From the NCBI RefSeq assembly GCF_012927165.1, contig NZ_JABBGA010000017.1, forward strand, positions 1 through 64,000: 64,000 nucleotides of DNA, in the 5' to 3' direction. The stretch's first letter is position 1. Each line of letters opens with the position of its first letter. Made by a program: the position numbers and the translations under genes. The DNA is from Zoogloea dura (GTDB lineage Bacteria > Pseudomonadota > Gammaproteobacteria > Burkholderiales > Rhodocyclaceae). Shown here piece after piece: positions 19,434 to 27,835 of this stretch. The notes under the pieces are model-generated. The model searched no databases and had not been told where the DNA came from. It saw nothing but the letters and a program-made list of their open reading frames with translations.

Positions 19434-21041
19434 TCAATCGACGAACCGGCCCTTGAGGGCAAACAGCCCCTGGGGTCGCTTCTGGATGAAGATGATGATG
19501 AAGACCAGCACCAGGATCTTGGCGATCACCGCACCGGCCCAGCCTTCGAGGAACTTGGTGACAATGCCCAGGCCGAGAGCCGCCCACACGGCGCCGGCCA
19601 GCTGCCCCACCCCGCCGAGCACCACCACCATGAAGGAATCGACGATGTAGCCCTGGCCCATGTCCGGCCCCACGTTGGCGATCTGCGACAAGGCCACCCC
19701 GCCCAGCCCGGCGATGCCGGAGCCGATGCCGAAGGCCAGGGTGTCGATGCGCGCGGTGGGCACGCCCACGCAGCCGGCCATCGGGCGGTTCTGGGTGACG
19801 GCGCGGACGAACATGCCGAGACGCGTCTTGTTCATCATCAGCCACACCACCAGCAGCACGAAGCCAGAGAAGGCCACGATGACCAGGCGGTTCCAGGGCA
19901 GCGACAGGTTGTCGGCCAGTTGCACCCCGCCGGACATCCAGGCCGGGTTAGCCACTTCCACGTTCTGCGCGCCGAAGAGCAGGCGGGCAGCCTGGATCAG
20001 CACCAGGGACAGGCCCCAGGTGGCCAGCAGGGTTTCCAGCGGACGCCCGTAGAGGTGACGGATCACCGTGCGCTCCATGGCCATGCCGACGGCGGCGGCG
20101 ACGAAGAAGGCCACCGGCACGGCGGCCAGCAAGTAGTAATCGACAAACTCCGGAAACCTGGCCCGGAACAGGGCCTGCATGGCGTAGGCGGAATAGGCAC
20201 CGACCATCAGCAGCTCGCCGTGGGCCATGTTGATGACGCCCATCACCCCGTAGGTGATGGCCAGGCCGAGGGCGGCCAGCAGCAGGATGGAGCCGAGGGA
20301 GATGCCGGTGAAGATCTGGCCGGCGGTGTCGCTCCAGGCCAGGCGGCCGTCGATGGCCTTGATGGCGGTCTGGGCGGCCAGGCGCACCTTCTCGTCGGGC
20401 TCGGCGAAGTCGTCGCCCTGCTTGTCGAGCAGGCCCAGCAGCAGGGCCTTGACCGCCGGGCTGGCGGATTCGCCCAGCTCCTGCACGGCCTTCAGGCGCA
20501 CCGCCGCGTCCGGGCTGCCGAGGCTGGCCTGGGCATGCAGGCGCACCAGGATGTCCTTGATCACCGGGTCCTGCTCGTGGGCCAGGGCCTTGTCGAGCAG
20601 CGGCAGCAGCACCGCACCGTCGCCCATGTCGGCGAGGAGCAGTCTTGCGGCGGCCAGGCGCTCGGCGGTGTCGGTGGAGAACAGGCGCAGCGCCGCCAGG
20701 GCGCCATCGACCTGCTGGCGCAGGCTGTTGTTGAGGCTGATGGATTCGGAGTTGGCCGGGGCCGGCTTGATGGCGGCGCCGCTGGCCGCATCCAGCACCT
20801 GGTCGCCCGCCACGATGACGACCCGCTCGCCGGCCACGGCCACCGCATCGTCGGACAGGGCTTTCAGCAGGCGCTGGGCATCGGCGTCATCGCCGGCGGC
20901 GGCGAGGCCGGCCACGGCGGCCTGCTTCGCATCGAAATCGTCGGAGGCCAGGCCCTTGAGGATGGCCGGGTCCAGCGCTGCACCGGCGCTCCCGGCCCAC
21001 AGACCAAGCACGAGGCTCAACAGCAAGAATATTCGTTTCAT
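19434..21041 (-). CDS. urtB: Urea ABC transporter permease UrtB with exported N-terminal domain
   Basis: The 535-residue protein starts with a signal-like segment (MKRIFLLLSLVLGLWAGSAGA). About 220 residues of alanine/leucine-rich helical repeat sequence follow, and then a LivH-type permease domain (GSILLLAALGLAITYGVMGVINMAHGELLMVGAY, with GVGQLAGAVWAALGLG near the end). The long periplasmic helical N-terminus is typical of UrtB and distinguishes it from amino-acid permeases. It follows the urtA terminator region by about 55 bases. Confidence 0.95.
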   Translation of the reverse strand: MKRIFLLLSLVLGLWAGSAGAALDPAILKGLASDDFDAKQAAVAGLAAAGDDADAQRLLKALSDDAVAVAGERVVIVAGDQVLDAASGAAIKPAPANSESISLNNSLRQQVDGALAALRLFSTDTAERLAAARLLLADMGDGAVLLPLLDKALAHEQDPVIKDILVRLHAQASLGSPDAAVRLKAVQELGESASPAVKALLLGLLDKQGDDFAEPDEKVRLAAQTAIKAIDGRLAWSDTAGQIFTGISLGSILLLAALGLAITYGVMGVINMAHGELLMVGAYSAYAMQALFRARFPEFVDYYLLAAVPVAFFVAAAVGMAMERTVIRHLYGRPLETLLATWGLSLVLIQAARLLFGAQNVEVANPAWMSGGVQLADNLSLPWNRLVIVAFSGFVLLVVWLMMNKTRLGMFVRAVTQNRPMAGCVGVPTARIDTLAFGIGSGIAGLGGVALSQIANVGPDMGQGYIVDSFMVVVLGGVGQLAGAVWAALGLGIVTKFLEGWAGAVIAKILVLVFIIIFIQKRPQGLFALKGRFVD

Positions 21042-21095
21042 CGTTTTCCCCGATTACGGGTCATGCAGGGGTCTGCACACCCCGGCATTCCCTGC

Positions 21096-21134
21096 AAAAA
21101 GGCCGGCGACGGGCCCGGAGCCCTTCCGCCGGCC
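21096..21134 (-). terminator. Terminator/attenuator between urtA and urtB
   Basis: On the minus strand GGCCGGCG (21134-21127) pairs with CGCCGGCC (21108-21101) and is followed directly by TTTTT. It lies 34 bases after the urtA stop, inside the operon. Partial termination would leave more transcript for the binding protein UrtA than for UrtBCDE, a common arrangement for ABC importers. Confidence 0.85.
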
Positions 21135-21167
21135 AACACTGCTTTCGCGAGAGGAGGTCGCGAGCGC

Positions 21168-22427
21168 TTACAGCTTCTGCTTGCCTTCGTTGCCCGGGAT
21201 GAAGGGGCTCCAGGGCTGGGCGCGGATCGGGCCCTTGGTCTTCCAGACGGTGTTGAACTGGCCGTCGGCCTTGATCTCGCCGATGAAGACCGGCTTGTGC
21301 AGGTGGTGGTTGGTCTCGTCCATCTTCAGGGTGAAGCCCGACGGCGCCTTGAAGCTCTGGCCGGCCATGGCGGCGATGACCTTGTCGGTGTCGGTGGATT
21401 TGGCCTTCTCGACGGCCTGGGCCCACATGTGGATGCCGACGTAGGTGGCTTCCATCGGGTCGTTGGTGACCACCGACTCGGCCTTCGGCAGCTTGGCCTT
21501 CTTGGCCCAGTCGCGGTACATCTTGATGAACTTGTCGTTCTCGGGGTTCTTCACCGACATGAAGTAGTTCCAGGCCGCCAGGTGGCCGACCAGCGGCTTG
21601 GCATCGACGCCGCGCAGTTCTTCCTCACCCACCGAGAAGGCCACCACCGGCACGTCCTTGGCCTTCAGGCCGGCATTGCCCAGCTCCTTGTAGAAGGGCA
21701 CGTTGGAGTCACCGTTGATGGTGGAGATCACCGCCGTTTTCTTGCCCTCACCGGCAAACTTCTTGATCTTGGCGATGATGGTCTGGTAGTCCGAGTGACC
21801 GAAGGGGGTGTATTCCTCCATGATGTCCGCATCCGCCACGCCCTTGCTGTGCAGGAAGGCGCGCAGGATCTTGTTGGTGGTGCGCGGATACACGTAGTCG
21901 GTGCCCAGCAGCACGAAGCGCTTGGCCGAGCCGCCTTCCTTGCTCATCAGGTATTCCACCGCCGGGATGGCCTGCTGGTTGGGCGCGGCACCGGTGTAGA
22001 AGACGTTCTTCTCGAGCTCCTCGCCTTCGTACTGCACCGGGTAGAAGAGCAGGCCGTTGAGTTCCTTGTAGACCGGCAGCACCGACTTGCGGGACACCGA
22101 GGTCCAACAGCCGAAGGTCACCGCGACCTTGTCCTGGGACAGCAGCTGGCGGGCCTTCTCGGCAAACTTGGGCCAGTCGGAGGCCGGATCCACCACCACC
22201 GGCTCGAGCTTCTTGCCGAGCACGCCGCCCTTGGCGTTGATTTCCTCGATGGTCATCAGCGCGGTTTCCTTGAGGGCGGTCTCGGAGATCGCCATGGTGC
22301 CGGACAGGGAATGCAGGATGCCCACCTTGATGGTGTCGGCGGCGTAGGCGCCGGCCGGCAGGCCACCGATGGCGGCGATGGAGGCGGAGAGTACGGCGGC
22401 CTTGATGAAGGAACGGCGGTTTTGCAT
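21168..22427 (-). CDS. urtA: Urea ABC transporter substrate-binding protein UrtA
   Basis: The 419-residue protein has a Tat-like signal (NRRSFIKAAVLSA, cleavage near AYA-AD). The mature part begins DTIKVGILHSLSGTMAISE and includes GGVLGKKLEPVVVDPASDW, FGCWTSVSRKSVLPV and NGLLFYPVQYEGEE, all characteristic of UrtA. AAGGAG precedes the ATG. It captures urea in the periplasm and delivers it to UrtBC. It is the first and probably most expressed gene of the operon, given the terminator behind it. Confidence 0.96.
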   Translation of the reverse strand: MQNRRSFIKAAVLSASIAAIGGLPAGAYAADTIKVGILHSLSGTMAISETALKETALMTIEEINAKGGVLGKKLEPVVVDPASDWPKFAEKARQLLSQDKVAVTFGCWTSVSRKSVLPVYKELNGLLFYPVQYEGEELEKNVFYTGAAPNQQAIPAVEYLMSKEGGSAKRFVLLGTDYVYPRTTNKILRAFLHSKGVADADIMEEYTPFGHSDYQTIIAKIKKFAGEGKKTAVISTINGDSNVPFYKELGNAGLKAKDVPVVAFSVGEEELRGVDAKPLVGHLAAWNYFMSVKNPENDKFIKMYRDWAKKAKLPKAESVVTNDPMEATYVGIHMWAQAVEKAKSTDTDKVIAAMAGQSFKAPSGFTLKMDETNHHLHKPVFIGEIKADGQFNTVWKTKGPIRAQPWSPFIPGNEGKQKL

Positions 22428-22614
22428 CGAAGACTCCTTGGTCAGTGGGTTCGGTATTCGGCGTAATGCGGTGCAGCAATGGAACGCAGGTTACGGAGCC
22501 CGCCCCGGCACCGGAATACGTCAGATTGCGTAGGTGATGCGCAGGCCGCACGGCTCAGGCCGGGGTCGGCTAGAATCGGGGCGTTCCCAATCTCTCCCAG
22601 CCTCCTCCCCCGCC

Positions 22615-23466
22615 ATGTCCCTACCCGATCCCGCAGAAGTCGACCGTCTTCTCAAGGGCATCAGCATTCCGCCCCGCCCCGAAGTCCTGACCCGCCTGCA
22701 GAAGGAGATCGACTCACCGAACATGTCGCTGACCACGGTGGCCCAGATCATCAACAGCGACGTGGCCCTGGCCGCGGCGGTCATGAAGGTGGCCAATTCG
22801 CCGGGCTTCGGGCTCAGCCGCAAGGTCAGCACCGTGCAGCAGGCCATTCCGGTGCTGGGCTCGCGCACACTGGCCAGCCTGGTGGCCGGCGTCACCCTGC
22901 GCAACAGCCTGTCCTCCGGGCCGGTGCGCCTGGACCGCTTCTGGGATTCCAGCCTCCGCTGCGCCCAGCTGTGCGCCCGCCTGACCCGCGAGTTCCGCGG
23001 CGTGCCGGCCGAGCACGCCTACACCTTCGGGCTGTTCCACGACTGCGGCATCGCCGTGCTGATGCAGCGCTTCCCGGACTACCGTGACACCCTGCAACTG
23101 GCCAACAACGACACCAGCCGGCCCTTCACCGAGGTCGAGGAAGCACAGCACGCCACCCACCATGCGGTCATCGGCTACCTGCTGACCCGCAACTGGGGCC
23201 TCCCGGAGGACATCAGCCAGGCAACCCTGCTGCATCACGACCTGGGCATCTTCGACGGCAATGCCGACGCGGCGGCGGCCCGTTGCCGCACCCTGGTGTC
23301 GCTGGCCGAGCTGGCCGGCTGCTACGTGGGCAGCTTCATGCGCATGAACGAAGACTCCAGCTGGCTGCGCAGCCGCTCCGCGGTGATGGCCCACCTGGGG
23401 CTGGGCGAGAACGACTTCCACGATCTGCGCGAGATGGCCTTCGAACTGCTCGAGCAGGTTTCCTGA
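22615..23466 (+). CDS. HDOD domain signalling protein
   Basis: The 283-residue protein consists almost wholly of an HDOD domain: LLKGISIPPRPEVLTRLQ, LTTVAQIINSDVALAAAVMKVANS, TLASLVAGVTLRNSL, and FGLFHDCGIAVLM with an HHAVIGYLLTRNWGLP stretch. HDOD proteins lack the full HD catalytic set and act as adaptors in motility, biofilm or stress signalling. It ends 19 bases before nnr and may share its transcript; it diverges from urtA. Confidence 0.88.
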   Translation: MSLPDPAEVDRLLKGISIPPRPEVLTRLQKEIDSPNMSLTTVAQIINSDVALAAAVMKVANSPGFGLSRKVSTVQQAIPVLGSRTLASLVAGVTLRNSLSSGPVRLDRFWDSSLRCAQLCARLTREFRGVPAEHAYTFGLFHDCGIAVLMQRFPDYRDTLQLANNDTSRPFTEVEEAQHATHHAVIGYLLTRNWGLPEDISQATLLHHDLGIFDGNADAAAARCRTLVSLAELAGCYVGSFMRMNEDSSWLRSRSAVMAHLGLGENDFHDLREMAFELLEQVS

Positions 23467-23485
23467 CAGCCTCTGCAAGCCCCCC

Positions 23486-25024
23486 ATGCACGCCGCGCCC
23501 CTCCCGATCTACCCCGTCAGCGCCATCCGCGACCTCGAGGCCTTGGCCATCCCGGGCGCCATGCCGCCACTGATGGAACGGGCCGGCGAGGCCGCCGCCA
23601 CGCTCGCCCTGTCCCTGCTGAAGACGCCCGCTGCAGTGCTGATCGCCTGCGGGCCCGGCAACAATGGCGGGGACGGCTTCGTGATGGCCCGCCTGCTGCG
23701 CGATGCCGGGCACGCCGTGCATATCGCCTTCGCCGCCGATCCCGAACGCCTGCCCGCCGATGCCGCCTCCGCCCACGCCGCCTGGCTGGCCGCCGGCGGC
23801 GAGACGCTGCCCGAGCTGCCGCCCACTCCGCCCGGCGGCTGGGCGCTGGTGGTGGATGCCCTCTTCGGGATCGGCCTGCAGCGTCCTCTGGAAGGCCGCT
23901 ACGCCGAGTGGATCGACAGCCTCAATACCCAACCCTGCCCGCGCCTGGCCCTGGACATCCCCAGCGGTCTCGACGCCGACACCGGGCGTTGCCTCGGCCC
24001 CTGTTTCGCCGCCACCCACACGCTCAGCTTCATCGCTCTGAAGCCGGGCCTGCTGACCCTCGACGGGCCGGACCAGTGTGGCCTGGTCCAGGTTGCCGCG
24101 CTCGGTCTTGATCCGCAAGCGCTGCTGCCAGCCCCCGGCCACAGCATCGCGCCGGGCCTGTTCGAAACCCGCCTGAGGCCCCGCCGCCGCAATTCCCACA
24201 AGGGCAGCCACGGTGACGTGGCGGTGATCGGCGGCGCGCCGGGCATGGTTGGTGCCGCGCTGCTGGCCGGACGGGCCGCAGCCAGCCTGGGCGCCGGACG
24301 GGTGCTGGTCGGCCTGCTCGATCCGAGCGCGCTGAGCGTGGACCCACTGCGTCCCGAGTTGATGTTCCGCACAGCCACCGCGCTGCTTGAAGGCCCGCTG
24401 CCGAACGCCCTGGTGGTCGGCCCCGGGCTGGGCCAGTCAGACAACGCCGGCCGCTGCGTCGACCAGGCCATCGGACTGCCGGTGCCGCTCCTCCTCGACG
24501 CCGACGCCCTGAACCTGCTGGCCCTGTCGGCAGCCCGCCAGGAGACCCTCGCCCGTCGCCAGCACCCCACGCTGCTGACCCCCCACCCCGCGGAGGCAGC
24601 CCGCCTGCTGGCCTGCGGCACCACCGAGGTGCAGGCCGACCGCCTCGCGGCGGCCCGACGGATCGCCCGCCGCCTGCAGGCCTGGGTGGTGCTGAAGGGC
24701 TGCGGCAGCATCGTCGCCGCGCCGGACGGCGCCTGGTGGATCAACTCCAGCGGCAACCCGGCCATGGCCACCGCCGGCATGGGCGATGTGCTGAGCGGCC
24801 TGGTCGGCACGCTCCTGGCCGGCGGCTGGAATGCCGGCGAGGCGCTGCTGGCCGGCGTGCATCTGCATGGCTGCGCCGGCGATCACCTGAGCGCTACGCT
24901 CAACATCGACTCAGGCCTGCTGGCCGACGAAATGTCCACGGCGGCCCGCCACTGCTTCAACGCCTGGATCCGCCCACCCACCATGAGGGACACGGCAACG
25001 TGGGACGGGCCGGCACACCCCTGA
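23486..25024 (+). CDS. nnr: Bifunctional NAD(P)H-hydrate epimerase / ADP-dependent dehydratase
   Basis: The 512-residue protein fuses a YjeF-type epimerase (about 1-215; ALAIPGAMPPLMERAGEAA, ACGPGNNGGDGFVMARLL, LDIPSGLDADTG) to a carbohydrate-kinase-like dehydratase (about 225-500; KGSHGDVAVIGGAPGM, VVGPGLGQ, LLTPHPAEAARLL, GNPAMATAGMGDVLSG). It repairs hydrated NAD(P)H in the cytoplasm. Length and domain order match bacterial Nnr. It lies between the HDOD gene and a DMT exporter on the same strand. Confidence 0.95.
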   Translation: MHAAPLPIYPVSAIRDLEALAIPGAMPPLMERAGEAAATLALSLLKTPAAVLIACGPGNNGGDGFVMARLLRDAGHAVHIAFAADPERLPADAASAHAAWLAAGGETLPELPPTPPGGWALVVDALFGIGLQRPLEGRYAEWIDSLNTQPCPRLALDIPSGLDADTGRCLGPCFAATHTLSFIALKPGLLTLDGPDQCGLVQVAALGLDPQALLPAPGHSIAPGLFETRLRPRRRNSHKGSHGDVAVIGGAPGMVGAALLAGRAAASLGAGRVLVGLLDPSALSVDPLRPELMFRTATALLEGPLPNALVVGPGLGQSDNAGRCVDQAIGLPVPLLLDADALNLLALSAARQETLARRQHPTLLTPHPAEAARLLACGTTEVQADRLAAARRIARRLQAWVVLKGCGSIVAAPDGAWWINSSGNPAMATAGMGDVLSGLVGTLLAGGWNAGEALLAGVHLHGCAGDHLSATLNIDSGLLADEMSTAARHCFNAWIRPPTMRDTATWDGPAHP

Positions 25025-25049
25025 GCCCCATGCAGTCCGAACCCACTCC

Positions 25050-25937
25050 GTGAATCATCCGCAACGCCCGCTGTTCGGGGCCGGCCTGGCCATGGTCGCC
25101 CTCATCCTGTTCGTGCTGCTGGACGCCACCGCCAAGCATCTGAGCAGCCGCTATCCGGTGCCTCTGCTGATCTGGGCACGCTACACGGTGCATCTGGCCC
25201 TGATGCTGGTGCTGCTCGCCCCCCGCCTGGGCCACCGCCTGTATCGCACCCGCCGGCCGGCACTCCACCTGCTGCGCGCCGGCCTGCTGCTGGGCACCAG
25301 CCTGTGCGGCCTGGCGGCCTTCAACCGCCTGCCTCTGGCCGAGGCCACCGCCGTGATCTTCGCCTCGCCGGTGATTGTCGTGCTGCTGGCCCGCCCACTG
25401 CTCGGCGAGCAGATCGGCCCCTGGCGCAGCACCGCCGTGGTGATGGGCTTCGCAGGCGTCCTGCTGGTGGCCCGGCCGGGCGGCGGGCTGGGTCCGGAAG
25501 GCATCGCCTTCGCGCTGGCGGCCGCCGTGTTCTACGCGATCTACCAGATCCTCACCCGCAAGATGTCACGCACGGAGAGCCCGGTCACGCTGCTCTTCCA
25601 CACCGCGCTCACCGGCAGCCTGGCCATGAGCGCAGCCCTGCCCGGCTTCGATCACGGCCCGGCGCCCGATACCCGTGAATATCTGCTCTTCCTGGCCATG
25701 GGCACCCTGGCCGCAACGGCCCATTTCCTGCTCACCAAGGCATTCAGGGAAGCCCCTGCCTCCCTGCTGTCACCCATGCTCTACGTGCAGATCGTGTGGG
25801 CCACCCTGTTCGGCTGGCTGGTCTTCGGGCAGGTGCCGGACACAGTCGCCCTCGCCGGCATGGCTGTTATCGGCGTGGCCGGCATCCTCATCGCAGTGGA
25901 CGGGCGCCGCAGCAGCCGGCCTGGCCCGGTCGGCTGA
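25050..25937 (+). CDS. DMT superfamily (EamA-type) permease
   Basis: The 295-residue membrane protein has about ten hydrophobic segments in two EamA halves. Typical stretches are LDATAKHLSSRYPVPLLIWARY, LAEATAVIFASPVIVVLLA with LLGEQIG, and the second-half LLSPMLYVQIVWATLFGWLVFGQ. Such proteins export metabolites; the substrate is unknown. A GTG at 25050 gives the expected N-terminus, but the ribosome binding site is weak, so the start is uncertain by a few codons. Confidence 0.85.
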   Translation: MNHPQRPLFGAGLAMVALILFVLLDATAKHLSSRYPVPLLIWARYTVHLALMLVLLAPRLGHRLYRTRRPALHLLRAGLLLGTSLCGLAAFNRLPLAEATAVIFASPVIVVLLARPLLGEQIGPWRSTAVVMGFAGVLLVARPGGGLGPEGIAFALAAAVFYAIYQILTRKMSRTESPVTLLFHTALTGSLAMSAALPGFDHGPAPDTREYLLFLAMGTLAATAHFLLTKAFREAPASLLSPMLYVQIVWATLFGWLVFGQVPDTVALAGMAVIGVAGILIAVDGRRSSRPGPVG

Positions 25938-25960
25938 GGGCCAGGCCGGGAGGAAGTGAG

Positions 25961-26794
25961 TCAGCGGGCTTTCAGTGCCTCGACCGCGGGCGGATAGCCG
26001 CCGGCAGCCGCAGCCTTCAACCAGCGCAGGGCCTCGACCGGATCCCGTGCTTGCCCGACCCCGGTCTCCAGCATGACCGACAGGGCATACCCGGCCTCAC
26101 TCTCCCCCGCCTCCGCCGCACGGCGAAAAAGCCGGGCCGCCTCATCAAGGTTCCGGGGCACCCCACGCCCGGCCTCATACAGCCAGGCCAGCCGGGTCAC
26201 CCCACGTGCATCCCCCTCGTCCGCCAGCCCCTGGTAGGCCGTGACGGCATCGACGAGGTTGCCGTCGGCCTCAAGGCGACGCGCCTCGGCCAGCCGTCGA
26301 TCGCGGGGCCCGAGCGGCACCGGGCTGCGCCCTTCGAGCACGGCGAGCTGGACTGCCGCCTCCTCGTCCCCCATCCCAGCCGCCAGCACAAGCCAGCGCC
26401 GCGCCGCCACCGGGTCGGCCGCCCCCAGCCGGTTGCCCTGCAGCGAGATGCCCAGCCGCAGGGCCGCATTGCGACTGCCAGCCAGCGCGGCCTGCTCGTA
26501 GCGGCGGCGCGCCTCAGCGGCGTCCCGGGGCTCACCCAGCCCGTCTTCTGCCAGGATCCCGAGATTGAACCAGGCCTCCCCCATGCCCCGCTCCGAGAGC
26601 GCCGTCCAGATCTGACGTGCCTCCGCGTAGTGGGCCATCTTGAACTCCGCATAGCCCTTGTACAGCCCGATCGCCGGCTTGCGGATCACGTCGGCAAGCT
26701 CATCTTCACCGAGCAGCTCCGCGTGGGCCATGGGGGCGATCACGATCAGCAACAGTGCAGCAATTCGCGTACAGCGGGTCGGTACATGCACCAT
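25961..26794 (-). CDS. Periplasmic Sel1-repeat (TPR-like) protein
   Basis: The 277-residue protein has a signal peptide (MVHVPTRCTRIAALLLIVIA...AHA). About six Sel1-like repeats follow, for example AEARRRYEQAALAGSRNAALRLG, RLAWLYEAGRGVPRNLDEAARLF and ALRWLKAAAAGGYPPAV. These alpha-solenoid repeats mediate protein contacts. GGAGACAAG precedes the ATG at 26794; the longer frame is unsupported. It converges with the DMT gene. No specific partner can be named. Confidence 0.82.
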   Translation of the reverse strand: MVHVPTRCTRIAALLLIVIAPMAHAELLGEDELADVIRKPAIGLYKGYAEFKMAHYAEARQIWTALSERGMGEAWFNLGILAEDGLGEPRDAAEARRRYEQAALAGSRNAALRLGISLQGNRLGAADPVAARRWLVLAAGMGDEEAAVQLAVLEGRSPVPLGPRDRRLAEARRLEADGNLVDAVTAYQGLADEGDARGVTRLAWLYEAGRGVPRNLDEAARLFRRAAEAGESEAGYALSVMLETGVGQARDPVEALRWLKAAAAGGYPPAVEALKAR

Positions 26795-26943
26795 CTTGTC
26801 TCCGTTGTTGTTGTACAGCCTGTGCCCACGGACTCCGGGAAGAGGAGCGCCGCGAACAGCGCCTGCATGAGTCTGCATGGTGTCAGGAAATTGGAGGACT
26901 TAATGAGGGATGCGGGACACAAAAAATATTTCTTCGAATTTTC

Positions 26944-26972
26944 TTGACACACCCCAGGTCGTTAACTACAAT
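26944..26972 (+). promoter_or_regulatory. Sigma-70 promoter of tRNA-Val
   Basis: TTGACA (26944-26949) and TACAAT (26967-26972) are separated by exactly 17 bases. The tRNA starts 18 bases after the -10 box. This is a near-consensus housekeeping promoter. Confidence 0.9.
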
Positions 26973-26990
26973 GCGTGCTCATCACCTGCC

Positions 26991-27065
26991 GGGCGGTTAA
27001 CTCAGCGGTAGAGTGCCACCTTCACACGGTGGAAGCCACTGGTTCGATCCCAGTACCGCCCACCA
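26991..27065 (+). tRNA. tRNA-Val (anticodon CAC)
   Basis: The acceptor stem GGGCGGT/ACCGCCC, D-arm, anticodon stem CCACC/GGTGG with loop TTCACAC (anticodon CAC, reading GTG), and T-loop GGTTCGATCCC fold as a canonical tRNA. The discriminator A and CCA are encoded (27062-27065). Confidence 0.95.
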
Positions 27066-27103
27066 AATTAAGAATGGAGATGGATTCAATTTCTTCATTC
27101 AAT

Positions 27104-27129
27104 AAAAAGGCGCCTTCGGGCGCCTTTTT
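27104..27129 (+). terminator. Intrinsic terminator of tRNA-Val
   Basis: AAAAAGGCGCC and GGCGCCTTTTT pair perfectly around a TTCG tetraloop and are followed by more T. It lies about 40 bases after the tRNA. Confidence 0.93.
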
Positions 27130-27134
27130 TATTT

Positions 27135-27596
27135 CCCATCTATTCCCCCTCGCCTGCAATGAAATAGCGGACAAGGCGAAAAAGCATCGCACCACCCTCT
27201 CTCGCCCCCCTCCACGCAAGAGCAATAACGCCAGCCGCGAACCGGAGAGCCAATTCCGCCCGACAAGCCCACCGCAAAGCAGACAGGCAGGCAGGCACCT
27301 CTGGGCACATATACGGGAAAGCCGGAACGTAATAGCACCAGGACCGGACAGACCGAACAAGAGAATCCAGCAGCAAGCCTCACGCCCTCACGCCCGAGAA
27401 CAAATCCAGCCAAAGGCACAAGCTCTCCACCCGGCCCCGGCAAACTCGCAGCGTGAAAGAAAACAGGCCGCATCCGCAATGTGCGGAACACACCCCACAC
27501 TACCAGTGACACAAGGCAGATCAAGCCCACCTCACCCAGCCTGCACTCCCCGGATGTCACCTTACTTGAGAGAGAGGCCAACCCTGAAACCCAAAA
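27135..27596. other. Non-coding gap between two tRNAs, T-poor on the plus strand
   Basis: About 460 bases hold no recognisable gene. The plus strand is markedly poor in T and rich in A and C, the minus strand poor in A. Short purine/C runs recur (GACAGGCAGGCAGGCACC). Frames open on either strand give low-complexity, Cys/Gly/Val- or Arg/Pro-rich products without start signals. Both flanks are closed by intrinsic terminators pointing inwards, so no read-through transcript is expected. Confidence 0.7.
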
Positions 27597-27626
27597 CAAA
27601 AAAGCCACTCTTTCGAGTGGCTTTTT
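27597..27626 (-). terminator. Intrinsic terminator of tRNA-Pro
   Basis: On the minus strand AAAAAGCCACTC and GAGTGGCTTTTTT pair around a short loop and end in a T-run. It lies just downstream of tRNA-Pro. Confidence 0.92.
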
Positions 27627-27637
27627 CGCGGGATTGG

Positions 27638-27714
27638 TGGTCGGGGAAAGAGGATTCGAACCTCCGGCCCCTGCGTCCCGAACGCAGTGCTCTACCAGGC
27701 TGAGCTATTCCCCG
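27638..27714 (-). tRNA. tRNA-Pro (anticodon CGG)
   Basis: Read on the minus strand: acceptor CGGGGAA/TTCCCCG, D-arm with AGCTCAGCCTGGTAGAGC, anticodon stem CTGCG/CGCAG with loop TTCGGGA (anticodon CGG), T-arm GGAGGTTCGAATCCTC. The discriminator A and CCA are encoded. It reads proline CCG codons, which are common in this GC-rich genome. Confidence 0.95.
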
Positions 27715-27763
27715 ACGCTTATTTGAAAGACCTTATCGATCAATCAACACAACCGAGTCGCAC

Positions 27764-27792
27764 ATTATATTTACTGTTCAACTCTTTGTAAA
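27764..27792 (-). promoter_or_regulatory. Sigma-70 promoter of tRNA-Pro
   Basis: On the minus strand TTTACA (27792-27787) and TATAAT (27769-27764) are 17 bases apart. A short leader of about 43 bases precedes the tRNA at 27714, as usual for processed tRNA transcripts. Confidence 0.9.
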
Positions 27793-27835
27793 GCTTTTTG
27801 CACTTCAATTACTGCGGCAAAAAAAACCAGCTGCC

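Noticed and set aside
19272-22466. 1064-codon plus-strand frame opposite urtABC
   Set aside because: The true genes are the conserved minus-strand transporter genes; this frame is an antisense shadow with low-complexity Gly/His/Asp content.
27129-27608. 159-codon minus-strand frame between the tRNAs
   Set aside because: Biased composition makes several frames open; no start signal, no family, and it would cross the tRNA-Val terminator.
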